Shown here piece by piece: positions 1 through 6,252 of a DNA stretch of 6,466 nt. The notes beneath the pieces are model-generated. The model was not told where the DNA came from. It was given only the letters and a program-made list of their open reading frames with translations, and made no database searches. The DNA lies in the NCBI GenBank assembly GCA_919902625.1, contig CAKKRO010000088.1:1-6466 (forward strand), given 5' to 3'. Positions within the stretch are counted from its first letter, which is position 1. Each line of letters opens with the position of its first letter. The translations under genes and the position numbers were made by a program. The stretch comes from Nitrosomonadaceae bacterium (GTDB lineage: Bacteria > Pseudomonadota > Gammaproteobacteria > Burkholderiales > Nitrosomonadaceae).

Positions 1-989
1 GCATGCGCTGACACGCCAAAAAAATTGATTTGCCAGATCCCGATCAGTCCCAGTATCACGGGCATATTTTCTGCCAGCGGGGTTGTGGCAAAATGCTGAT
101 CCATTGCTCTGGCACCCGCGAGCAATGAATAAAAATGATCCATGCCGATGGCCAGTGCAATGGGCAGGCCAATCGCTGACCACAATGAATAGCGCCCACC
201 CACCCAATCCCAGAATTCAAACATGTTGTCAGGATCAATGCCAAAGGCTTCCACTGCAGCGCGATGGGTCGAAACCGCTACAAAATGATGCGCGATATCT
301 TGCTTGCTGCCGCCGTGAGCCAGAAACCATTCCCGCGCGGAATGCGCATTCGTGATCGTTTCCTGCGTGGTAAATGTTTTCGAGGCAATCACAAACAATG
401 TGGTGGCCGGATCAAGATGCTGCAATGTTTCAAATAGATGCGTGCCATCGATATTTGACACAAAATGCGGCGTAATTCCGTTTAACCGATATGGTCTGAG
501 AGCTTCGGATACCATGACCGGCCCCAGATCCGAGCCGCCAATGCCGATATTTACGATATCCGTAAAAGTTTTGCCAGTGTAACCCTTACGTGCGCCGCCA
601 TGCACGGCTGCCGTAAAGCGCTCCATTTGTTTTAGCACGCGTTTGACTTCCGGCATGACATTGACGCCGTCCACCTGAACCGGGTGTTCGCCACGCAATG
701 CAATATGCAGCGCGGCGCGATGTTCAGTCGTGTTGATTTTTTCCCCTGAAAACATGCGCGCAATCCAGTTCTCCAATTCTTGCTGATGGGCCAGCGCCAG
801 CAGGTGGCGAATCGTTTCGCTATTGACCGGGTGCTTGGAATAATCCAGCAGAATACTATTGAAGAGTAACGAGAATTTATCAAAGCGCTGAGGATCTTCT
901 TGAAATAATTCGCATAAAGGCTGTCGCGCCATGACAGGCTGATGTGCCTGCAATGCAAGCCATGCCGGGGATTGGGTAAGAGAGGACAT
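1..989 (-). CDS. pgi: Glucose-6-phosphate isomerase, N-terminal part (3' end outside window)
   Basis: Phosphoglucose isomerase interconverts glucose-6-P and fructose-6-P in the cytosol. The reading frame is open for 329 complete codons, starting MSSLTQSPAW, and is cut by the left edge; full-length bacterial Pgi is about 550 residues. Family landmarks seen in order are NTTEHRAALHIALR (about 86-99), the phosphosugar-binding loop IGIGGSDLGP (148-157), NIDGTH (179-184), SKTFTTQET (203-211) and DWVGGRYSLWSAIG (261-274). The last fits the family signature and includes the conserved active-site Arg of GGR. The catalytic Glu, His and Lys of the C-terminal half lie outside the window. The ATG lies 19 bases after the stop codon of the GH57 gene, with only a weak GGA-type ribosome site, so co-transcription and perhaps translational coupling are likely. 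No frameshift was seen on reading the whole frame. Identity is very secure; placement in the glucan operon is inferred from spacing. Confidence 0.97.
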   Translation of the reverse strand, partial: MSSLTQSPAWLALQAHQPVMARQPLCELFQEDPQRFDKFSLLFNSILLDYSKHPVNSETIRHLLALAHQQELENWIARMFSGEKINTTEHRAALHIALRGEHPVQVDGVNVMPEVKRVLKQMERFTAAVHGGARKGYTGKTFTDIVNIGIGGSDLGPVMVSEALRPYRLNGITPHFVSNIDGTHLFETLQHLDPATTLFVIASKTFTTQETITNAHSAREWFLAHGGSKQDIAHHFVAVSTHRAAVEAFGIDPDNMFEFWDWVGGRYSLWSAIGLPIALAIGMDHFYSLLAGARAMDQHFATTPLAENMPVILGLIGIWQINFFGVSAH

Positions 990-1008
990 ATTTGTTCCGG
1001 TTACTGAT

Positions 1009-3027
1009 TTATGATGCGTTTTCTTGTGAATTGATCGCCAGCGTAATGATCAATTCCTGAGTTGTGACCGGCCACTCCAATAGTAGCGTTACCGCTTGCA
1101 TGATTTTCTCAAACCCGCTTTCAGATTGTGATACCGAAAAGTGGGGATGTGCAAATAACGTCACAGGGGAGGAAGTCATCAGCACGACACTACCGCCCAA
1201 CGTGTCATCGTCCAGTGTTATTTCAGTCAAATGGGTTAGTTCAAGTAATTGGCCGAAACCGCCGTGAATGCTTCCCTGGTAAAGGTAGCGCCCGCCCATT
1301 CCATCGCAACTGGGCATGGCAAGGTTGATTTCGGTGCTGAACACATGCTCCATTTTAGCGGTAAAACGATAAGACACTTGCAGCCGGTTATGGTTGAGCG
1401 TGATGTGCTTATGAATGGGGTGTGCAGTGTTTCCGGATTGAAAATGATTGTTCTCAGCCGCCGGATGCTCGAACTGATAGGTAATAAAGACACCATCCAG
1501 GCGATCTACAAACAGACCCCGGGGATGGTCGTCAGCCACCATGTCCTCAGCAGCTATCTCATGCTTATAGCTGATTCTGTCATGCGCTGAAGCGATGCCG
1601 GTTGTTTCATGGCTGGGTAAGTTACGTTCACCTGGTTGAATTTTCTGGTGATAGTGCTCTGCCTGGCTGCGCAGGGTATCGCCGAAGTTATGCTTTAACC
1701 GGTAGGCATCCAGCTCACAAATACTGGCGAAGCTGTCCAGCTTCAGGACTGCCTGGAGAATGCCATTCTGGTGATAGGCTTCTTCCACGCCATCCAGATC
1801 GGTATCTTCGGTAAAACAGGCTGGACGTGCGATACAAGTATCCAGCAGCGCTTCCAGCTCAACGATGGCATTGTAGACGGCACGCCGCAGATGGGGAAGA
1901 TACAAACCGCCGAACAAGCCATGCCAATAGGCGTCATTGGCCTGGGATTCATAGAGTTTCCGCTGCATTTGAACTGTCCGTTGTTTTTCCGGCAGTGCAG
2001 CCAGCCGCGTTGAAAGCCCTAACATGCGTTTATGCATCCAATTGGATTCAGGGTAACGCGAAAAGAAATTTTTCCAGATGCCGCCACGCAAAAATGCTTT
2101 TTTGTGCTCATACCAACCACTGGCCTTGGCTTGTTGTACCAGGTCTGCGTAGGTGCCGGCCGATTGGGCGGGTAGTGTCCATTCGTTCATTTCAATATAG
2201 GAGACAGTGGGTAGATAAACGATACCCCGTGTTTTTTCTGCGGCATGATATTCGCTGTAGTGCCGGGGGCAGATTTTTGTTGAGGCCAGCACGCGTTGAA
2301 TAAATTGTTCAAGCCAGCCTTTTTCATAGACCCACTGGTAAGTTTCCGGCCAGATGCCGAATTTTTCAATATCATCGAAATAGATGGCTGCGTTGCGCGT
2401 ATTGGATGAATTGTTATCGGCCAATGATTCCAGATAATCGATGGTTTCATCCACGGGGGAGAATGGAATTTTATAGCGTAAATTTTCAGAAATCGGGAAC
2501 AAGTCGAGTGACCGTGTATCTTCTTCAGTCGTGAAATAGCCATTTAATTCCGCATGTGTTTTGCCGGCGCAAAGAAAATGATAATCATCCACGGTCACAT
2601 ACCGGATTCCACAATCAGCGAGTGCCGGAACGACTGTTGCTTCCCATACACGTTCGGTTAACCATGCACCCTGGGGATGTTGCCCTAACCTGGCTGCCAG
2701 TTTATTGGAGAAAGTTTCAATTTGTCCCATACGGTCACGGTTTGGAATGACTGCCAGCACGGGTTCGGTATCACCCGCGCCAAATAACTCAACTTGCCCC
2801 CGCTGAACCATTTCCCGCAACAGCGACATGTCTTCCGGGTAATGTTCGATCAGATAGTCGAGTAACCAGCCGGAAAAATGGACTGCGAAACAGAAATCCG
2901 GATAACGATAAAGCACTCGCAGGAAAGGTTTGTAACAACGCAGGTGTGCATCCATCAGCACTTCAGGAAAATTACCCACCGGTTGATGGGCATGAACACC
3001 AAAAAGCAGGGATACACGTTGGGGCAT
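1009..3027 (-). CDS. GH57 4-alpha-glucanotransferase / alpha-amylase-type enzyme (672 aa)
   Basis: Retaining alpha-glucan-active enzyme resembling the Thermococcus 4-alpha-glucanotransferase (about 659 aa). That enzyme moves maltodextrin segments between chains and can hydrolyse them. The five GH57 conserved regions are visible: HAHQP (12-16), GQVELF (77-82), WLTERVWE (122-129), FDDIEKFGIW (217-226) and SQANDAYWHG (361-370). By family comparison the nucleophile is Glu125 and the acid/base is probably Asp219. Residues about 1-300 form the GH57 barrel. About 310-390 matches the central helical domain (DUF1925 type), and about 400-670 the beta-sandwich C-terminal domain (DUF1926 type). There is no signal peptide or membrane segment, so it is cytosolic. 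The ATG has GGGA eight bases upstream and places HAHQP at the expected distance. Odd point: the acid/base motif reads F-DD-I-EKFG where the archaeal enzyme has H-DD-G-EKFG. Whether transfer or hydrolysis dominates cannot be told from sequence. Confidence 0.92.
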   Translation of the reverse strand: MPQRVSLLFGVHAHQPVGNFPEVLMDAHLRCYKPFLRVLYRYPDFCFAVHFSGWLLDYLIEHYPEDMSLLREMVQRGQVELFGAGDTEPVLAVIPNRDRMGQIETFSNKLAARLGQHPQGAWLTERVWEATVVPALADCGIRYVTVDDYHFLCAGKTHAELNGYFTTEEDTRSLDLFPISENLRYKIPFSPVDETIDYLESLADNNSSNTRNAAIYFDDIEKFGIWPETYQWVYEKGWLEQFIQRVLASTKICPRHYSEYHAAEKTRGIVYLPTVSYIEMNEWTLPAQSAGTYADLVQQAKASGWYEHKKAFLRGGIWKNFFSRYPESNWMHKRMLGLSTRLAALPEKQRTVQMQRKLYESQANDAYWHGLFGGLYLPHLRRAVYNAIVELEALLDTCIARPACFTEDTDLDGVEEAYHQNGILQAVLKLDSFASICELDAYRLKHNFGDTLRSQAEHYHQKIQPGERNLPSHETTGIASAHDRISYKHEIAAEDMVADDHPRGLFVDRLDGVFITYQFEHPAAENNHFQSGNTAHPIHKHITLNHNRLQVSYRFTAKMEHVFSTEINLAMPSCDGMGGRYLYQGSIHGGFGQLLELTHLTEITLDDDTLGGSVVLMTSSPVTLFAHPHFSVSQSESGFEKIMQAVTLLLEWPVTTQELIITLAINSQENAS

Positions 3028-3103
3028 TAAATTATTCCCGGCATAGTTTTATCATAATAAAAACCCAAAGAACGCTTAATGTAATTTGGAATCAGCCAGG
3101 TGT
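3028..3103 (-). promoter_or_regulatory. 76-base spacer between the two GH57 genes, possible weak internal promoter
   Basis: This is the longest gap inside the minus-strand gene row. Read on the minus strand it holds TATGAT (3056-3051, 5 of 6 to a -10 box). Seventeen bases upstream is TTAAGC (3079-3074, only 3 of 6 to a -35 box). GGGA at 3039-3036 is the likely ribosome site of the downstream gene. No GC-rich hairpin followed by a T run was seen, so readthrough from glgC is expected. The promoter call is weak because AT-rich spacers often contain such matches. Confidence 0.25.
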
Positions 3104-4807
3104 TCATGAAGACCGTCGCATGGTGCTACTTGCTTCAGCTTGCGCACTGCCTTTACTGATGGGTTCAAGTACTGCTGAAGGTACAGGCAGTTTAAGTAAG
3201 TGATAAAGATGAAACAGGTTTTGCCTGAACAACTGATCGAAACTGGCAACCGAATGCGCCGGATTGTAATCACCAAACCACCAGAACCAGTCGGAACTTT
3301 CACAAGAGGCCAATTGCCGGCAGGCTTTGGCTTTTTCTTCATCGGTCAATTGATCACTTTGCATCACCAGATCAAAACTGTGTTTGGCTGCACAGAGCAT
3401 ATCCCAGGCACAATTCTTTTCCTTATCGCCTATCCAAGTGGAGAAAGTTCCATAGACCCAGCTACCTGCTGCCAGTGTGGGTAATGTCGCAATATGATCA
3501 GCATGTTCAGTAGAGGCGATATAGTCACGATAAGTCGTCGTGCGAATCACCGGGTGGCTATCCAGTAAACTGTAAAGATCATCAAGAAAATAAAATCCGT
3601 TGTAGGGATAAGATTCCCAGGCGTTTTCTCCATCCAGAATGACGCTGACCACCGGATTTCCACCAGCGGGAGTGCTGTGGGTGATGCGTTCCAGAGATTG
3701 TATAAAATTCTCGGCAGCATCACGTCCAAACCATTTTGCATATTCAAAACCAATCAAGTCAGATAATTGATCATCACGAAAAAAACAAATCACTTGCTCT
3801 GCCTCTCCGGCCACCCGGTAGGGACGATACAAGTAGTGGTTGCGATCCGGTAATGGCTCATCAGGATAAGAAGTGCGTAAGCTATTCACCAAAACACCTT
3901 CACCGCTGGCGCTCCATCGGCAGTTTTGCTCTGCCAGGATTTTCAATAACGGTGTCGATATAGCCCCTTCAGCAGGCCAGATGCCGGCGGGTTTTTCACT
4001 AAAACGCTGCGTATGGCTGGTGATTGCCGAGGATAGATGATAGGCAACACGGCTGCGTCCGCCTGGATAATTATTATTTACAGGCAAAGTGGCGTCCGCT
4101 TGACTGTCCCGGGCGGCAGAAAAGTCGATCAGTAACGGTGCAAGCGGATGATAGTGTGGTGTAGTGGATAATTCGATTTGGCCTGACTCAGCGAGTTTCC
4201 GGTAGCGTGGAATCAGTTTCTGGATCAGGTCTCCGATCAAATTGAACAACTGCATCCGGTCCGTAACAGTAAATCCCTCGCATTGAGCCATCAGCTTCAT
4301 GACGAACCCGTTATTCCGGCGTACACTTTCACCCATCCATGCCAGGTGATACCACACCAGTAAATCTGCCAGATATTGCCCGGAAAAATAAATTAATTCA
4401 GCTTCACTCCGTTGATTAAGCATATTGTACAGTTCATGCAAGCGTCTGTAGGCCGGATACGGTTGCAGCATCGTTGTATGATTGCTGAGAAAACAACTGT
4501 CGAACACAAATAAGCGATCTTGCATCGTAATGTGCTCCAGCTCGGGTGTTGATAACAGGCGCAGCAAGGGATCACGTATCTGTCCCGCTGAGAATTGCTC
4601 AACATAATCTTCCAATTGATCCAGCAGTACCGGCACAAAATTGATCACCGCCTTAGTCTGCGGATGCATCTCCAGGTGATAGGCCATATCGGTATAATCT
4701 TTGATGGCGTGGAGATACACCCACGGCAATACGAATTCGTTGGTTGCATAATTCCGGTAGTCCGGCTGATGCATGTGCCACAGCAGAACAAGATCTAATT
4801 GACTCAT
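3104..4807 (-). CDS. GH57 amylopullulanase-type glucan hydrolase (567 aa, single catalytic domain)
   Basis: Predicted retaining glycoside hydrolase of family 57, closest in motifs to the amylopullulanase group, which cleaves alpha-1,6 and often alpha-1,4 bonds of branched glucans. Conserved regions are HMHQP (11-15), GQIELS (209-214), GIWPAEGAIS (275-284), VILDGENAWE (389-398) and the WFWWFGD block (507-513). By family comparison Glu280 is the nucleophile and Asp392 the acid/base. The WPAEG and LDGENAWE forms distinguish it from GH57 branching enzymes and from the 4-alpha-glucanotransferase type. There is no signal peptide, surface-layer or carbohydrate-binding domain, unlike the large secreted archaeal amylopullulanases, so an intracellular glycogen-processing role is inferred. 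The last 25 or so residues are low-complexity and probably disordered. The ATG is fixed by HMHQP starting at residue 11. It lies 23 bases after glgC but has no recognisable Shine-Dalgarno sequence. Exact bond specificity is unknown. Confidence 0.9.
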   Translation of the reverse strand: MSQLDLVLLWHMHQPDYRNYATNEFVLPWVYLHAIKDYTDMAYHLEMHPQTKAVINFVPVLLDQLEDYVEQFSAGQIRDPLLRLLSTPELEHITMQDRLFVFDSCFLSNHTTMLQPYPAYRRLHELYNMLNQRSEAELIYFSGQYLADLLVWYHLAWMGESVRRNNGFVMKLMAQCEGFTVTDRMQLFNLIGDLIQKLIPRYRKLAESGQIELSTTPHYHPLAPLLIDFSAARDSQADATLPVNNNYPGGRSRVAYHLSSAITSHTQRFSEKPAGIWPAEGAISTPLLKILAEQNCRWSASGEGVLVNSLRTSYPDEPLPDRNHYLYRPYRVAGEAEQVICFFRDDQLSDLIGFEYAKWFGRDAAENFIQSLERITHSTPAGGNPVVSVILDGENAWESYPYNGFYFLDDLYSLLDSHPVIRTTTYRDYIASTEHADHIATLPTLAAGSWVYGTFSTWIGDKEKNCAWDMLCAAKHSFDLVMQSDQLTDEEKAKACRQLASCESSDWFWWFGDYNPAHSVASFDQLFRQNLFHLYHLLKLPVPSAVLEPISKGSAQAEASSTMRRSS

Positions 4808-4830
4808 GTGAAATCAAACAATTTTGAAAG

Positions 4831-6108
4831 TTAACGTATGTAATGTACTTGTTGTCCCAGCATTTCCGGGGTAATGAGTGTGACGCCCTTGCCGGTCACA
4901 TAGAATCGTTTGCTATCTTCTGTGGCATCAAAACCCGCCCTTAGCCCCTGGGGGATTTTACAATATTTTTCAACGATTACTCGTTTCAGCTGTGTACTCC
5001 GGCCGATCTCCACATTAGGTAATATGACAGAGTCTTCAATGTTGCTGAAGCTGCGCACTTGCACATTGGAGAACAACAGAGAGCGGCGCACTGTTCCGCC
5101 ACTGATAATACAACCGCCTGATATCAGAGAATCGATTGCCTGACCACGCCGGTTTTCATCATCGAAAACAAATTTGGCGGGGGGGAGCTGTTCCTGATAT
5201 GTCCAGATCGGCCAGTCTTCATCATATAAATTGAGATCCGGAGTTACCGTAGTCAGATCAATATTAGCTTCCCAATAAGCATCCACTGTTCCCACGTCGC
5301 GCCAGTAAGGTATTCCTGAAGCCATATTGACGCAGCTATTCAGGAAGCGGTGTGCAAATACACGATGGCGAGGCACAAGATAGGGGATTATATTTTTGCC
5401 AAAATCATGCGATGAATCTTCAGCTTCATGGTCACGGAGTAACTGTTCAAAAAGAAATGGTGTGTTGAATACATAAATCCCCATACTGACCAGCGCATTC
5501 CCTGGCTGATCCGGCATGGGTTCTGGATTATCCGGTTTTTCAGCAAAGTTGATGACACGCCATTCATCGTTAATACCCATGACTCCAAAAGCGCTTGCTT
5601 CCTGCAGCGGGACTTCCACGCAGGCCACAGTCATGTCGGCATTTTTTTCTACATGGTCAGCCAGCAATTTTCTGTAATCCATCTTGTAAACATGATCACC
5701 CCCCAGAATTAATACATGGTCTGCTTTATGGCTACGCAGGATATCGATATTCTGGAATACGGCATCGGCCGTTCCCTGATACCAGGATTCTTCAATTCGT
5801 TGTTGTGCCGGTAACAATTCGATATATTCTTTGAAACGCCCATCGAGAAAGCTCCATCCACGCTGGATATGTTGAATCAAGCTTTGGGCCTTATATTGGG
5901 TGATGACACTGATCCGGCGGACACCGGAGTTGACGCAATTAGACAAGGGAAAATCGATGATGCGGAATTTACCGCCAAATGGCACAGCTGGCTTTGCCCG
6001 CCAGTCAGTCAGTTGCTTCAGGCGAGTGCCGCGCCCACCGGCCAGTATCAGTGCGATGGTGTTGCGCGTGATTTTATCCTGGAAACTTAAATCAAATTTT
6101 TGTTTCAT
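4831..6108 (-). CDS. glgC: Glucose-1-phosphate adenylyltransferase (ADP-glucose pyrophosphorylase, 425 aa)
   Basis: Makes ADP-glucose and pyrophosphate from ATP and glucose-1-P, the committed and usually allosteric step of bacterial glycogen synthesis; the active form in this family is a tetramer. Numbering from the chosen ATG, the sequence shows the nucleotide loop AGGRGTRL (23-30), RAKPAVPFGGKFR (37-49), WYQGTADAVF (109-118), GGDHVYKMDY with catalytic-type Asp138, FAEKP with the glucose-1-P-binding Lys191, VSMGIYVF (207-214), SSHDFGK (232-238) and YWRDVGT (268-274). A C-terminal hexapeptide-repeat beta-helix (about 320-420) follows. All three family signatures fit. Length matches the E. coli enzyme (431). 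The open frame extends two codons further to a TTG, but that TTG abuts AGGAGG directly; the ATG at 6108 has ideal six-base spacing. Odd point: the E. coli activator lysine (Lys39) is Trp36 here. It is the first gene of the minus-strand operon and is divergent from glgB. Confidence 0.97.
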   Translation of the reverse strand: MKQKFDLSFQDKITRNTIALILAGGRGTRLKQLTDWRAKPAVPFGGKFRIIDFPLSNCVNSGVRRISVITQYKAQSLIQHIQRGWSFLDGRFKEYIELLPAQQRIEESWYQGTADAVFQNIDILRSHKADHVLILGGDHVYKMDYRKLLADHVEKNADMTVACVEVPLQEASAFGVMGINDEWRVINFAEKPDNPEPMPDQPGNALVSMGIYVFNTPFLFEQLLRDHEAEDSSHDFGKNIIPYLVPRHRVFAHRFLNSCVNMASGIPYWRDVGTVDAYWEANIDLTTVTPDLNLYDEDWPIWTYQEQLPPAKFVFDDENRRGQAIDSLISGGCIISGGTVRRSLLFSNVQVRSFSNIEDSVILPNVEIGRSTQLKRVIVEKYCKIPQGLRAGFDATEDSKRFYVTGKGVTLITPEMLGQQVHYIR

Positions 6109-6114
6109 CGGCAA

Positions 6115-6120
6115 CCTCCT
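6115..6120 (-). promoter_or_regulatory. Strong Shine-Dalgarno site of glgC; decides the start
   Basis: A perfect AGGAGG on the minus strand ends six bases before the ATG at 6108-6106. The in-frame TTG at 6114-6112 touches the site with no spacer, so it cannot be the main start. This gives a 425-residue GlgC beginning MKQKFDLSFQ. It is by far the best ribosome site in the window. Confidence 0.9.
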
Positions 6121-6126
6121 GCATGG

Positions 6127-6140
6127 ATAGGGGTACCTAT
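6127..6140 (-). other. Small inverted repeat in the glgC leader
   Basis: ATAGG and CCTAT arms (5 bp, 4-base loop, centred near a GGTACC palindrome) lie seven bases upstream of the glgC Shine-Dalgarno site. Read on the plus strand, the hairpin is followed by a T run (6140-6145), which resembles an intrinsic terminator. The stem is short and AT-rich, and plus-strand transcription reaching it from outside is not evident. Function, if any, is unknown. Confidence 0.3.
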
Positions 6141-6178
6141 TTTTTAATCAAATCAGGCAGGGTTTATATTAAGACATG

Positions 6179-6206
6179 TTGCCGCACTATGATACTTTTT
6201 TATAAG
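6179..6206 (+). promoter_or_regulatory. Candidate sigma70-type promoter upstream of glgB (distal)
   Basis: TTGCCG (6179-6184, 4 of 6 to the -35 consensus) is separated by 16 bases from TATAAG (6201-6206, 5 of 6 to the -10 consensus). Transcription would begin near 6213, giving a leader of about 40 bases before the glgB ATG. Spacing and AT-rich context are good, but this is a pattern match only, with no experimental support. Confidence 0.4.
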
Positions 6207-6216
6207 CATAACTTGA

Positions 6217-6233
6217 TTTAATGGGCATTTAAA
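6217..6233. promoter_or_regulatory. Imperfect palindrome, possible operator in the glgC-glgB intergenic region
   Basis: The arms TTTAA (6217-6221) and TTAAA (6229-6233) flank a seven-base centre. The element overlaps the weak -35 of the proximal glgB promoter candidate and lies within the divergent promoter region. A dimeric regulator could bind here, but AT-rich palindromes of this size are common by chance, and no second copy was seen. Confidence 0.2.
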
Positions 6234-6246
6234 GACGCGCTATAAT
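6218..6246 (+). promoter_or_regulatory. Candidate promoter proximal to glgB with perfect TATAAT
   Basis: A perfect TATAAT (6241-6246) lies 17 bases after TTAATG (6218-6223, 3 of 6 to the -35 consensus). The expected transcription start is at about 6253, the A of the glgB ATG, so a transcript from here would be leaderless or nearly so. The -35 part is weak, so the match could be chance in AT-rich DNA or could need an activator. Confidence 0.35.
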
Positions 6247-6252
6247 GGATAT

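Noticed and set aside
632..958. 108-codon minus-strand open frame
   Set aside because: It overlaps pgi in a different frame. The pgi frame carries all the conserved Pgi motifs across this stretch; this frame has none.
1827..2303. 158-codon open frame on the plus strand
   Set aside because: It lies wholly antisense to the GH57 glucanotransferase-type gene. Its product is rich in Arg, His, Cys and Trp with no family motif, as expected of a shadow frame.
3027..3044. Five-codon minigene (ATG to TAA) whose stop overlaps the GH57 ATG as TAATG
   Set aside because: It has no ribosome site of its own and its size is easily reached by chance. It could in principle aid coupling, but nothing supports that.
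6109..6114. Two-codon N-terminal extension of GlgC from an in-frame TTG
   Set aside because: The TTG abuts AGGAGG with no spacer, while the ATG at 6108 has ideal six-base spacing.
6127..6145. Plus-strand intrinsic terminator (ATAGG/CCTAT stem followed by six T)
   Set aside because: The stem is only 5 bp with two G-C pairs, and no plus-strand gene ends before it. Listed only as an inverted repeat.
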